This document shows positions 33,002 to 42,292 of a stretch of 64,000 nucleotides of DNA, one piece after another (positions within the stretch are counted from its first letter, which is position 1; each line of letters starts with the position of its first letter). Under the pieces are notes generated by a model. It was not told the origin of the DNA and did no database searches. It saw nothing but the letters and a program-made list of their open reading frames with translations. Location of the stretch: NCBI RefSeq assembly GCF_014892575.1, contig NZ_JADBGI010000007.1, forward strand, positions 62,001 through 126,000, given 5' to 3'. Position numbers and translations under genes: made by a program. The DNA comes from Nocardiopsis coralli (lineage in GTDB: Bacteria > Actinomycetota > Actinomycetes > Streptosporangiales > Streptosporangiaceae).

Positions 33002-34757
33002 CCTGCCCCTCCCAACCCGGCTGCTCGAACCCTTCGACCGCGCAGTCGTACCAGGGCACCTGCATGGGCGGGGGCACGTCGCCCCAGTCCGGTTCGGCGG
33101 TGTCGTAACAGATCGGGTGGGCCTGCTGCATCGGGCTCTCCGGGTAGGCCTCGCCGGTGGTCGAGGCCGGCAGCCCGTAGGAGAGCACACCCCGGTCCGG
33201 CACGCCCTCGAAGGTGACCTCGAAGTCCTGGACCGGTTCGTCGGCTGTCACGGTGACCAGGGGCTCGTCCTCGACGGCGGCGTGTTCGACGCGGGACCCC
33301 TCCGCCCAGTAGTCGTCGACCACGGGGGAGTCCTCGTCCGGCAGGAGGATCTCCAGTTCCTGGCCGTGCAGCGTGTAGTCGCCCTCCTCCGGGCCGTACT
33401 GGGCGGTGCCCGTCATGCGCAGGTCCTCGCCCTCGCGCTCGACGCCGGTCATGGTGATCGCCACGACGAGGTCGGCGTCCTGGAGGGGATACAGGCCGGA
33501 GGGGTCCGGTTCGAGCGGTTCCTTGGTGCCGTGCACGGCGAGGGTGTCGTGGCCGCTGGGCAACACACCCAGCGCCGTGTAGGGCTCGCCGCCCGTGGTG
33601 TCGGCGAGCAGGTCGGGGCCGCCTGCGCTGTCGTCGGTCAGGTCCGCCGCGGCCCCGCCGTCGTCATGGCCGTCCGCGGCGCCCTCCTGTGCGGCGCCGT
33701 CGCCCTCCCCGCCGGTGTTCTGTGTCCCGAGGAACCATCCCCCGCCCGCCACAAGGAGTACGGCCGCTGCGGCCGCGGACCACACCAGCAGGCGGTTGCG
33801 GCGTTCCGACCTGGGCCGGTGGCGCGGGGCGGTGCTCCACGCGGAGGTGTCGGTGACGGTCGAGTCGGGCACGTGCCAGACCCGCGCCAGGACCTCGGGC
33901 AGGCGCGCGGCCGCCTCCTCCGGCGTGGCCGTACCCAGCGCACCCGCGGCGAGGTCCCCCGGGGCCGGGCGCCGCGCGGGGTCCTTGTCCAGCGCGGCCC
34001 GCACCAACGGAACGAGCTCGCCGGGCACACCCGACAGGTCCGGTTCGGCGTGCGCGGTGCGGTGCAGCATCACCTCGGGCTCGCCCGAACCGAAGGGGTT
34101 GCGGCCCGTCGCCGCGAAGACCGTCAGCGCACCCCAGGCGAAGACGTCGGCGGCGGGGCCGGGCTCCTCACCGCGCTGCAGTTCGGGTGCGATCCACCCC
34201 GGGGTGCCCACGGCCGTGCCCGTGCGCGTGAGCGCGGTGGCGTCGAGGGCGCGGGCGATGCCGAAGTCCAGCACCCGCGGACCCTCGGGGGAGAGCACGA
34301 TGTTGGCCGGTTTGAGGTCGCGGTGCACGATCCCCAGGCCGTGCACGTCCCGCAGGGCCTCGGCGACGGCCGCGGCGAGCGCGCGCACCATCGGTTCCGG
34401 CAGCGGGCCGTGCTCCCGGACCGCCGCGTGCAGGGTGGCGCCCGGAACGTACTCGGTGGCCAGCCACGGCACCGCCGCCGAGGTGTCGGAGCTCAGGTGC
34501 GCGGGCGCGAACGGGGTACGGACCCGCCGGACGAGCTCGACCTCGCGGGCGAAGCGGGCCCGGAAGTCCGGGTCGTCGGCCAGCGAACGGTGCACGGTCT
34601 TGACGGCGGCGGGCCGGTCCTCCCGGTCGACGCCGGCGTAGACCACGCCCATGCCGCCCGAACCGAGCCTCCTCACCAGCCGGAACGGGCCCATGGTGCC
34701 CGGATCGGTGTCGGTCAGGGGCTCGGTTCCGGGAGGGTTCTGGGAGGTGTTGTCCAT
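32991..34757 (-). CDS. Membrane Ser/Thr protein kinase (Hanks type), copy 1
   Basis: A 588-residue paralogue of the following gene. Kinase domain with GSGGMG at 32-37, K53, HRDLKP with D147, DFG with D164 and TPGWIAPEL in the activation segment. A membrane helix near residue 325-345 is followed by an Asp/Gly-rich stalk and an extracellular domain of about 220 residues that ends CYDTAEPDWG...WYDCAVEGF, sharing the CYDTAxP motif with copy 2. The outer domains probably sense a common type of signal. First gene of the two-kinase operon; the upstream 146 bases to the acyl-CoA dehydrogenase gene hold the promoter region. Confidence 0.88.
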   Translation of the reverse strand: MDNTSQNPPGTEPLTDTDPGTMGPFRLVRRLGSGGMGVVYAGVDREDRPAAVKTVHRSLADDPDFRARFAREVELVRRVRTPFAPAHLSSDTSAAVPWLATEYVPGATLHAAVREHGPLPEPMVRALAAAVAEALRDVHGLGIVHRDLKPANIVLSPEGPRVLDFGIARALDATALTRTGTAVGTPGWIAPELQRGEEPGPAADVFAWGALTVFAATGRNPFGSGEPEVMLHRTAHAEPDLSGVPGELVPLVRAALDKDPARRPAPGDLAAGALGTATPEEAAARLPEVLARVWHVPDSTVTDTSAWSTAPRHRPRSERRNRLLVWSAAAAAVLLVAGGGWFLGTQNTGGEGDGAAQEGAADGHDDGGAAADLTDDSAGGPDLLADTTGGEPYTALGVLPSGHDTLAVHGTKEPLEPDPSGLYPLQDADLVVAITMTGVEREGEDLRMTGTAQYGPEEGDYTLHGQELEILLPDEDSPVVDDYWAEGSRVEHAAVEDEPLVTVTADEPVQDFEVTFEGVPDRGVLSYGLPASTTGEAYPESPMQQAHPICYDTAEPDWGDVPPPMQVPWYDCAVEGFEQPGWEGQDGS

Positions 34758-34903
34758 GAGGGGCCTGTCGCCGGGGGTGGGATCGGTGCGGACCCACTAT
34801 GCCAACCCCGCGACCGCAACGGGTGGCCGGGAGCGGCCTTGACCGCACCCGGCCACCCCCACCGCCCGGGCGCCGACCCCGTCCACTCGGGTCGGGCCCC
34901 GGG

Positions 34904-36061
34904 TCAGGCGGGCAGGTTCAGCTCGCGGGCGATGAGCATCTTCTGCACCTCGCTCGTGCCCTCGCCGATCTCCAGGATCTTCGCGTCCCGGTAGAACCGC
35001 CCGACCGGGTAATCGATCATGAACCCGTACCCGCCGAAGACCTGCGTGGCGTCGCGGGCGTTGTCCATGGCGGCGTTGGAGGCCACCAGCTTGGCGATGG
35101 CCGCCTCCTTCTTGAACGGCTCGCCGGCCAGCATCCGCGAGGCCGCGTCGTAGTAGGCCAGGCGCGCGGTGTGCGTGCGCGACTCCATCTCGGCGATCTT
35201 GAACTGGATCGCCTGGTACTCGCCGATGTGGTGCCCGAACGCCTCGCGCTCGTGTGCGTAGCGCACGCTCTCGTCAACGCACCCCTGAGCCAGCCCCACC
35301 GACAGCGCGGCGATCGCGATCCGGCCCTCGTCGAGGATCCGCAGGAACTGGGCGTACCCGCGCCCGCGCTCGCCGACCAGGTTGGCCTCGGGCACACGGC
35401 AGTCCTCGAAGACCAGCTCGTTGGTGTCGGAGGCGTTCCACCCGACCTTGGAGTACTTCTGCCCGATCGTGAACCCGGGAGTGCCCGCCGGCACCAGGAT
35501 CGAGGAGATCTCCGGGCGCCCGTCCGAGCGCCGCCCCGTCACCGCGGTCACCGTCACCAGTGAGGTGACGTCGGTCCCGGAGTTGGTGATGAACGACTTC
35601 GTGCCGTTGATGACCCACTCGCCGTTCTCCAGGTGCGCGGTGGTGCGCGTGGCCCCCGCGTCGGAGCCGCCGTCGGGCTCGGTCAGCCCGAACGCGCCCA
35701 GCGCCCGCCCGGAGCACAGGTCCGGGAGGTAGGTCTTCTTCTGCTCGGCGGTCCCGAACCGGTGGATCGGCATGGCCCCGAGCGAGACCCCCGCCTCCAG
35801 GGTGATGGCCACCGAGGAATCGACCCGGGCCAGTTCCTCCAGGGCCAGGCACAGCGCGAAGTAGTCCCCGCCCATGCCCTCGTGCTCCTCGGGGAAGGGC
35901 AGGCCGAACAGGCCCATCCGCCCCATCTTGGCGACGATGTCGTAGGGGAAGGCCGAACGCTCGTAGAAGTCGCCGATCACCGGGGCGACCTCGGTGCGGG
36001 CGAACTCCTCCACGGCGGCCCGCAGGTCGGCGTGCTCGGTGGACAGTTCGTGGCGGTTCAT
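34904..36061 (-). CDS. Acyl-CoA dehydrogenase (short/branched-chain type)
   Basis: A 385-residue FAD enzyme. Family signatures are present: GAFGLTEPDGGSDAG near residue 125-139, and GGYGFMIDYPVGRFYRD then EIGEGTSEVQ near the C-terminus. The Glu in GEGTSEV (E367) is the catalytic base of short-chain and branched-chain dehydrogenases; true isovaleryl-CoA dehydrogenases have a small residue here. So despite lying in a methylcrotonyl-CoA carboxylase operon it is better called a short/branched-chain dehydrogenase. It would feed unsaturated acyl-CoA into branched-chain amino-acid breakdown. ATG overlaps the carboxylase stop by 4 nt. Last gene of the operon. Confidence 0.9.
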   Translation of the reverse strand: MNRHELSTEHADLRAAVEEFARTEVAPVIGDFYERSAFPYDIVAKMGRMGLFGLPFPEEHEGMGGDYFALCLALEELARVDSSVAITLEAGVSLGAMPIHRFGTAEQKKTYLPDLCSGRALGAFGLTEPDGGSDAGATRTTAHLENGEWVINGTKSFITNSGTDVTSLVTVTAVTGRRSDGRPEISSILVPAGTPGFTIGQKYSKVGWNASDTNELVFEDCRVPEANLVGERGRGYAQFLRILDEGRIAIAALSVGLAQGCVDESVRYAHEREAFGHHIGEYQAIQFKIAEMESRTHTARLAYYDAASRMLAGEPFKKEAAIAKLVASNAAMDNARDATQVFGGYGFMIDYPVGRFYRDAKILEIGEGTSEVQKMLIARELNLPA

Positions 36062-38133
36062 TGCTGCTCCTCGCTGGTGGCGGGGGTGGTGGCCTCCGAC
36101 GCCTCGTGGCCGTCGGTGCTGGGTGTGACGGTGACCAGGACCGCGTCCATGGGCACCGGTGTTCCGGGGGAGACCGCCACGGCGGTGACGGTCCCGTCGA
36201 CGGGGGAGGGCACCGAGTGCTCCATCTTCATCGCCTCGACCAGGGCCAGCGCGGTGCCGGCGGTGACCTCCTGGCCGACCTCGACGGGCACGTCGAGCAC
36301 GGTTCCGGGCATGGGGCTGCGCACGGTGCCGTCGGCGGCGGCCTCGTCCTCGCGCAGCGCCGCCGCGACGGGCTCCTCGTGCAGGGTCCAGGCCAACCCG
36401 TCGGTCCCCACCCAGCGGTGCGCGCTCGCGGGGTCGGCCGCACGGGTGAAGGTGCGGGTGCGTCCGGCGTGGGTCACGGTCAGGCGGGTGCCGTCGGCGC
36501 TGCGGCGGGCGCGGGCCCGGACCGGCGCGCCGTCGTCGACGGAGACCTCGAACCCGTCGCCGCTGTGCCGCACGCGCACCACGGACGAGTCCCGGCGCGG
36601 GGCCCGCAGCCGCCACGGCGTCCAGGAGTTCTCGCCCATGCGCCACCCGTCGGGCACCGAGAATCTGTCGGGGGAGGGCTCGCCCCCCGGTTCCAGGTCC
36701 AGTTGCAGGTCCAGCGCGACCGCGGCCTGCACGTGCTCGGGCGCCTGCTCGGGAGCGGCCTCGGGCGGGTCGGTCTCGATGAGGTCGGTGCTCAGGTCGC
36801 CCGCGACCACGCGGGGGTGGCGCAGCAGCCGGCGCAGGTACGCGGTGTTGGTGACGCACCCCAGCAGCAGGTACGAACCGAGGGCGCTGTCCATGCGGCG
36901 CAGCGCCTCGGCACGGTCCGAACCCCACGTGACGACCTTGGCGAGCATCGGGTCGAAGTCGGAGGTGACGACCGTGCCCTCGGTGATCCCGGAGTCCACG
37001 CGCACCCCTTCGCCCCGCGGTTCGGTGAGCGAGAGCACCGGGCCGCCGCTGGGCAGGAACCCGTGGTCTGCGTCCTCGGCGTAGACCCGGCACTCCACCG
37101 CGTGCCCGCGCATGGAGACCTGGTCCTGGCCGAAGTCCAACGGCTCGCCCTGCGCCACCCGCACCTGGAGTTCGACCAGGTCGATGCCGCGTACCCCGTC
37201 GACGGCCACGACCTCCTCGGTGACGGGGTGCTCGACCTGCAGCCGGGTGTTCATCTCCAGGAACGAGAAGGACACCCCGCCGCCCGGGTCGGTGTCGGCG
37301 ATGAACTCGACGGTGCCGGCACCCACGTAACCGCAGGCCTTGGCGGCGGCCACGGCGGACTGGCCCATCTGGGAACGCTGGTCCGGGGTCAGGAGCGGGG
37401 ACGGGGCCTCCTCCACGACCTTCTGGTGGCGCCGCTGCAGGCTGCACTCGCGTTCGCCCAGGTGCAGAACGTTGCCGTGGGTGTCGGCGAGCACCTGCAC
37501 CTCGATGTGGCGCGGGCGCTGCACGAGGCGTTCCACGAGCAGGGTGTCGTCGCCGAAGGAGGCCCGGGCCTCCCGGCGTGCGGCCGCGGCGTCGGCGAGC
37601 AGGGTGTCGGGCCCGTGCACCGCCCGCATGCCCTTGCCGCCGCCCCCGGCCGAGGGTTTAAGCAGCAGCGGGTACCCGGTCTCCTCTGCCCGGCGGAGCA
37701 GGTCCGCGTCGGGCAGGGGCGCGCCGGGTTCCTCGGTGAAACCGCCCAGGACCGGCACCCCGGCGGCGGCCACCGTCTCCTTGGCGCGGATCTTGTCGCC
37801 CATCGCCTCGATCGCCTCGGCGGGCGGGCCGATCCACACCAGCCCTGCATCGGAGACCGCGCGAGCGAAGCCGGCGTTCTCCGACAGGAACCCGTACCCG
37901 GGGTGGACCATCCCGGCCCCGGCCTCCCGCGCGGCCGCGACCACGGCGTCGGCGTCGAGGTAGGAGGGCACCAGGACGGCCGTGTCGGCGGCGAGGGTGT
38001 GCGGGGCGTCGGCGTCGGCGCCGGTGTGCACCGCCACCGTGCCCATCCCCATGCGGCGCAGGGTGCGCATCACGCGCAGGGCGATCTCTCCCCGGTTGGC
38101 GACCAGCACGGTCGCGGGGGGTGTCGTGCTCAT
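36058..38133 (-). CDS. Biotin-dependent acyl-CoA carboxylase alpha subunit (methylcrotonyl-CoA type)
   Basis: A 691-residue protein combining biotin carboxylase (residues 8-450: LVANRGEIALR, GGGGKGMR in the ATP-grasp, FLEMNTRLQVEHPVTE) with a C-terminal biotinyl domain whose attachment lysine is K636 in EAMKMEHS. It carboxylates its biotin with ATP and bicarbonate and passes CO2 to the beta subunit encoded just upstream. The neighbour is of methylcrotonyl-CoA carboxylase type, so this is most likely the MCC alpha subunit of leucine degradation; propionyl/acetyl-CoA use cannot be excluded. GGAGA precedes the ATG. The gap to the beta-subunit gene is 44 bp. Confidence 0.9.
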   Translation of the reverse strand: MSTTPPATVLVANRGEIALRVMRTLRRMGMGTVAVHTGADADAPHTLAADTAVLVPSYLDADAVVAAAREAGAGMVHPGYGFLSENAGFARAVSDAGLVWIGPPAEAIEAMGDKIRAKETVAAAGVPVLGGFTEEPGAPLPDADLLRRAEETGYPLLLKPSAGGGGKGMRAVHGPDTLLADAAAARREARASFGDDTLLVERLVQRPRHIEVQVLADTHGNVLHLGERECSLQRRHQKVVEEAPSPLLTPDQRSQMGQSAVAAAKACGYVGAGTVEFIADTDPGGGVSFSFLEMNTRLQVEHPVTEEVVAVDGVRGIDLVELQVRVAQGEPLDFGQDQVSMRGHAVECRVYAEDADHGFLPSGGPVLSLTEPRGEGVRVDSGITEGTVVTSDFDPMLAKVVTWGSDRAEALRRMDSALGSYLLLGCVTNTAYLRRLLRHPRVVAGDLSTDLIETDPPEAAPEQAPEHVQAAVALDLQLDLEPGGEPSPDRFSVPDGWRMGENSWTPWRLRAPRRDSSVVRVRHSGDGFEVSVDDGAPVRARARRSADGTRLTVTHAGRTRTFTRAADPASAHRWVGTDGLAWTLHEEPVAAALREDEAAADGTVRSPMPGTVLDVPVEVGQEVTAGTALALVEAMKMEHSVPSPVDGTVTAVAVSPGTPVPMDAVLVTVTPSTDGHEASEATTPATSEEQQ

Positions 38134-38177
38134 GCTGTCTCCAGTGCGGCGCTGCGAGTTCGGTTCGGTCACGGGGC

Positions 38178-39803
38178 TCACATCCGGAAGACGCCGTAGC
38201 CCACGGGCTCCAGCGGTGTGTGGCGGGCGGCCGACAGGGCCATGGCGAGCACGTCCCGGGTGTCGGCCGGGTCGATGACGCCGTCGTCCCACAGGCGGGC
38301 GGTCGAGTAGTAAGGGCTGCCCTGTTCCTCGTACTGGTCGCGGATGGGCGCCTTGAACCCCTCCTCGTCCTCGGCCGACCACTCCTGCCCGCGCGCCTCC
38401 AGCTGGTCGCGGCGCACGGTCGAGAGCACCGACGCCGCCTGTTCCCCGCCCATGACGGAGATGCGGGCGTTGGGCCACATCCACAGGAACCGGGGCGAGT
38501 AGGCGCGCCCGCACATGCTGTAGTTCCCGGCACCGAAGGAACCGCCGATGACCACGGTGAACTTGGGGACGCGTGCGCAGGCCACGGCGGTGACCATCTT
38601 CGCGCCGTGTTTGGCGATGCCCCCGGCCTCGTAGTCGCGCCCGACCATGAACCCGGAGATGTTCTGCAGGAACACCAGCGGGATCCCGCGCCGGTCGCAC
38701 AGCTCGATGAAGTGGGCGCCCTTGAGCGCGGACTCCCCGAACAGGATCCCGTTGTTGGCGACGATCCCCACCGGGTGACCGTGCAGATGGGCGAAACCGG
38801 TCACCAGGGTGGTGCCGTACTCGGCCTTGAACTCGGTGAACTCGCTGCCGTCCACGACACGTCCGATGACCTCGCGCACGTCGTACGGGGTCCGGGTGTC
38901 GGAGGGCACCACCCCGTACAGCTCCTCCGGGTCGAGCTTCGGGGGGATCGGGGTGCGTGTCTCCCACGCCGGTGCGTCGGGCGGGCCGAGCGTGTCGGCG
39001 ATGCGCCGGACCTGGTGCAGGGCGTCGGCGTCGTCGTCGGCCAGGTGGTCGGTCACCCCGGACACCCGGGAGTGCAGGTCCCCGCCGCCCAGGTCCTCGG
39101 CGCTGACGACCTCGCCGGTGGCGGCCTTCACCAGCGGGGGACCGCCCAGGAAGATCGTGCCCTGGTCCCGCACGATGACGGCCTCGTCGCTCATGGCGGG
39201 CACGTAGGCGCCGCCGGCGGTGCACGAGCCCAGGACCGCGGCGATCTGGGGGATACCCAGCTTCGACATGGTCGCCTGGTTGAAGAAGATGCGGCCGAAG
39301 TGCTCCCGGTCGGGGAAGACGTCGTCCTGCATGGGCAGGAACGCCCCGCCCGAGTCGGCGAGGTACACGCAGGGTAGCCGGTTGTGCAGAGCCACCTCCT
39401 GCGCGCGCAGGTGTTTCTTGACGGTCATCGGGTAGTAGCTGCCGCCCTTGACGGTCGCGTCGTTGGCCACGACCACGGTCGGGCGCCCGGCGACCCGGCC
39501 CACCCCGGCGATGATCCCGGCGCCGGGGGCGTCCTGGCCGTCGGCGCCGTACATGTCGTGCGCGGCCAGCGGTGCGATCTCCAGGAACGGCGAGCCGGGG
39601 TCGAGGAGGAGGTCGACACGTTCGCGCGGCAGGAGCTTGCCGCGTTCGACGTGGCGGGTGCGGGCCTTCTCGGGTCCGCCCAGGGCCGCGGTGGCGATGC
39701 GTTCGCGCAACTGCGTGGCCAGAGCGCGGTTCGCGGCGTCGTTGGCGGCGAACGCGGGCCCGGCGGTGTCGACCGCCGAACCGAGCACAGGTGCCCTGCT
39801 CAT
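38178..39803 (-). CDS. Methylcrotonyl-CoA carboxylase beta subunit (carboxyltransferase)
   Basis: A 541-residue carboxyltransferase. The stretches [32 protein letters not shown] and [17 protein letters not shown] are characteristic of MCC beta subunits rather than propionyl-CoA carboxylase. It transfers CO2 from carboxybiotin to 3-methylcrotonyl-CoA in leucine breakdown. The ATG at 39803 follows GAGAGGAC and gives MSRAPVLGS; the frame is open 13 codons further. First gene of the operon beta-alpha-dehydrogenase, divergent from a TetR gene. No HMG-CoA lyase or methylglutaconyl-CoA hydratase gene is present in the operon. Confidence 0.92.
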   Translation of the reverse strand: MSRAPVLGSAVDTAGPAFAANDAANRALATQLRERIATAALGGPEKARTRHVERGKLLPRERVDLLLDPGSPFLEIAPLAAHDMYGADGQDAPGAGIIAGVGRVAGRPTVVVANDATVKGGSYYPMTVKKHLRAQEVALHNRLPCVYLADSGGAFLPMQDDVFPDREHFGRIFFNQATMSKLGIPQIAAVLGSCTAGGAYVPAMSDEAVIVRDQGTIFLGGPPLVKAATGEVVSAEDLGGGDLHSRVSGVTDHLADDDADALHQVRRIADTLGPPDAPAWETRTPIPPKLDPEELYGVVPSDTRTPYDVREVIGRVVDGSEFTEFKAEYGTTLVTGFAHLHGHPVGIVANNGILFGESALKGAHFIELCDRRGIPLVFLQNISGFMVGRDYEAGGIAKHGAKMVTAVACARVPKFTVVIGGSFGAGNYSMCGRAYSPRFLWMWPNARISVMGGEQAASVLSTVRRDQLEARGQEWSAEDEEGFKAPIRDQYEEQGSPYYSTARLWDDGVIDPADTRDVLAMALSAARHTPLEPVGYGVFRM

Positions 39804-39835
39804 GGTGTCCTCTCGTGGAGGGGTGTTAACCGTCA

Positions 39836-39872
39836 CTAACATCGGTGATGTTAATGACTACTAACATCGGTG
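39836..39872. promoter_or_regulatory. Probable TetR operator in divergent MCC promoter
   Basis: Two identical copies of CTAACATCGGTG lie at 39836-39847 and 39861-39872, 25 bp apart. The first also forms the inverted repeat AACATC-GGT-GATGTT (39838-39852). The stretch is AT-rich and lies between the divergent TetR and carboxylase genes, the usual place for a TetR operator that controls both. Confidence 0.65.
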
Positions 39873-39917
39873 TCCAGACCCTGGAGCGGTACAGGAACCC
39901 GGACGAGAGGGGACGAC

Positions 39918-40514
39918 ATGGGGAAGAGACCGGCAGGCGGGCGCCGGGCGCACATCCTGGCCGCGGCGGCGGAGCTCTTCGCCGAGCACGGCTACCGGGG
40001 CGTGACCATCGACGACCTCGGACGCGCCGTCGGCACCACCGGGCCGGCCGTCTACCGGCACTTCGCCGGGAAGGAAGCGCTCCTGGGGCAGGTCCTGGTC
40101 GACATCAGCGTGCGCCTCTCCGAACAGGGCGAGGAGCTGCTCGCCCGCGCCGAGGACCCCGACCACGCCCTCGACCTGCTCCTGCGCGGCCACATCGCCT
40201 TCTCCCTCGACGAACCCGCGCTCATCACGGTGCACGACCGCGAGCTCGGCAACCTCACCCCGCAGGACCGGGCACGCGTGCGCCGTCTGCAGCGCGGTTA
40301 CGTCGAGCAGTGGGTGGGGGTCCTGGCCGACCTGCGTCCGGAGGAACCCCGCAACGCTCTGCGCGCCTCGGTGCACGCCGTCTTCGGCCTGCTCAACTCC
40401 ACCCCGCACAGCCGCGGCACCGTCCGGCGCGACGCCATGGCCCGGCTGCTGTTCGCCATGGGCCGATCGGCTCTGACCGCTGGGCGGGAAGCCCCAGGGC
40501 AAAACGACACGTGA
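39918..40514 (+). CDS. TetR family regulator of the MCC operon
   Basis: A 198-residue TetR protein. HTH at residues 10-56: AHILAAAAELFAEHGYRG, then TIDDLGRAVGTTGPAVYRHFAGKEALL. The ATG at 39918 has GAGGGGA seven bases upstream and gives MGKRPAGGRR; upstream in-frame codons are not family-like and overlap the operator. Its divergent orientation to the methylcrotonyl-CoA carboxylase operon and the repeats between them make it the likely regulator of leucine/acyl-CoA catabolism, probably responding to an acyl-CoA. The ligand is not deducible. Confidence 0.88.
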   Translation: MGKRPAGGRRAHILAAAAELFAEHGYRGVTIDDLGRAVGTTGPAVYRHFAGKEALLGQVLVDISVRLSEQGEELLARAEDPDHALDLLLRGHIAFSLDEPALITVHDRELGNLTPQDRARVRRLQRGYVEQWVGVLADLRPEEPRNALRASVHAVFGLLNSTPHSRGTVRRDAMARLLFAMGRSALTAGREAPGQNDT

Positions 40515-40671
40515 CCCCTGATGCCCCCTGACATGCAGCAATAGGCTCGGGAACCGCTCCGGTCGCTTGGGTCTGCGTTGACCGGGGTCCGGGTAGGGCC
40601 GCCCGCGAGGCGTCCCGGAGCACGAGGCCGGCTCGCGGGACGCGAGCACGCGTACAAGGGGGAGGCCATTC

Positions 40672-42144
40672 ATGGTCGACGGACCGCGCACGAACTCGAA
40701 CCCGCACACCACCACGACGGCGGGCTCGCCCGCGCCCAGTGACGAGCAGTCGCTGAGCGTCGGGCGCGACGGGCCACTGGTGATGCACGACGTCTACCTG
40801 ATCGAGAAGATGGCGCAGTTCAACCGCGAACGTGTGCCGGAACGCGTCGTGCACGCCAAGGGCAGCGGCGCCTACGGGACCTTCCGCGTCACCAACGACG
40901 TGAGCGCCTACACCTGCGCCGACCTGTTCCAACCCGGCCGTGAGACGCCGATGCTGGCCCGCTTCTCCACGGTCGCCGGCGAGATGGGGAGCCCGGACAC
41001 CTGGCGCGACCCGCGCGGCTTCGCGCTGAAGTTCTACACCCAGGACGGCAACTACGACATGGTCGGCAACAACACGCCGGTCTTCTTCATGCGGGATCCG
41101 CAGAAGTTCCAGGACTTCATCCGTTCCCAGAAGCGCGCCCCGCAGTCCGGCCTGCGCGACAACACCATGCAGTGGGACTACTGGTCGCTCTCGCCGGAGT
41201 CCGCGCACCAGGTCACCTGGCTCATGGGCGACCGCGGCCTGCCGAAGTCGTGGCGGCACATGGACGGGTTCTCCTCGCACACCTACATGTGGATCAACGC
41301 CGAGGGCCGCAAGTACTGGGTGAAGTACCAGTTCCAGACCGACCAGGGCAACGACTTCCTCACCCAGGAGGAGGCCGAGCGCATCTCCGGCTCGGACCCG
41401 GATCACCACCGGGCCGACCTGTTCGACGCCATCGACCGCGGCGAGTACCCGAGCTGGACCCTCAAGGTTCAGCTCATGCCGGTCGAGGACGCCGAGCAGT
41501 ACCGCTTCAACCCGTTCGACCTCACCAAGGTGTGGCCGCACGCCGACTACCCGCTGATCGAGGTCGGGCGCATGACGCTGGACCAGAACCCGGACAACCA
41601 CTTCATCCACATCGAACAGGCCGCGTTCGAGCCCTCCAACCTGGTGCCGGGCATCGGACCGTCGCCGGACAAGATGCTGCTGGCGCGCCTGTTCTCCTAC
41701 GCCGACACCCACCGCTACCGCATCGGGGTCAACTACAACGAGCTGCCCCCGAACCAGCCGCGTGTGGCGGTGCGTTCCTACTCCAAGGACGGCAGCATGC
41801 GTTCGGTGCCGCCCAACGTCGGCGCGGTCTACCACCCGAACTCCTACGGCGGGCCGGACGTGCCGCAGCAGGAGAAGGTCGACCAGGCCTCCTGGGGCGT
41901 GGAGTCCGGGGAGCTCGTGCGCCAGGCCTACACGCTGCACCGGGACGACGACGACTTCGTCCAGCCCCGCGCGCTGATCCGCGACGTCATGGACGACGCG
42001 GCCCGGTCGCGCCTGGTGAACAACGTCGTCGGGCACCTGTCCTCGGTCGACGACGACGGGGTGCTCGAGCGGGCGCTGCAGTACTGGCGCAACATCGACG
42101 CCGAGACGGGGGACCGGATCGCCGCGGGCCTCGGCCGGGGTTGA
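40672..42144 (+). CDS. katA: Monofunctional haem catalase (clade 3 type)
   Basis: A 490-residue catalase that disproportionates hydrogen peroxide in the cytoplasm. The distal histidine is H61 in [12 protein letters not shown], the distal Asn lies in GNNTPVFF, and the proximal haem-ligand tyrosine is Y343 in [14 protein letters not shown]. Length fits small-subunit clade 3 catalases. The first 25 residues are Thr/Pro-rich and not conserved. GGGAGG precedes the ATG. It is followed by a strong hairpin and no peroxide regulator (CatR/OxyR) is adjacent. Confidence 0.95.
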   Translation: MVDGPRTNSNPHTTTTAGSPAPSDEQSLSVGRDGPLVMHDVYLIEKMAQFNRERVPERVVHAKGSGAYGTFRVTNDVSAYTCADLFQPGRETPMLARFSTVAGEMGSPDTWRDPRGFALKFYTQDGNYDMVGNNTPVFFMRDPQKFQDFIRSQKRAPQSGLRDNTMQWDYWSLSPESAHQVTWLMGDRGLPKSWRHMDGFSSHTYMWINAEGRKYWVKYQFQTDQGNDFLTQEEAERISGSDPDHHRADLFDAIDRGEYPSWTLKVQLMPVEDAEQYRFNPFDLTKVWPHADYPLIEVGRMTLDQNPDNHFIHIEQAAFEPSNLVPGIGPSPDKMLLARLFSYADTHRYRIGVNYNELPPNQPRVAVRSYSKDGSMRSVPPNVGAVYHPNSYGGPDVPQQEKVDQASWGVESGELVRQAYTLHRDDDDFVQPRALIRDVMDDAARSRLVNNVVGHLSSVDDDGVLERALQYWRNIDAETGDRIAAGLGRG

Positions 42145-42168
42145 CCCGGCGGACCACGCACACGGCTT

Positions 42169-42205
42169 GCGGGCCCGGCACCCGAGGAAGGGGTGCCGGG
42201 CCCGC
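42169..42205. terminator. Terminator after catalase
   Basis: A perfect 15-bp stem, GCGGGCCCGGCACCC and GGGTGCCGGGCCCGC, with a 7-base loop GAGGAAG, 25 bp after the catalase stop. Confidence 0.85.
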
Positions 42206-42237
42206 GGTCGTGGGGGACGGTGGCGACGGTGGCAAGA

Positions 42238-42276
42238 GAAGGGACGGCCGACCACGTGGGTCGACCGCCCCTTCCC
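42238..42276 (-). terminator. Second hairpin, probable terminator of the Glu/Pro/Ala repeat gene
   Basis: GGGACGGCCGACC and GGTCGACCGCCCC pair over 13 bp with two G-U-type pairs, and flanking GAAGGG/CCTTCCC may extend it. It lies 17 bp after the stop of the minus-strand repeat gene. Confidence 0.55.
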
Positions 42277-42292
42277 GAGCGGGGGATGTTCC

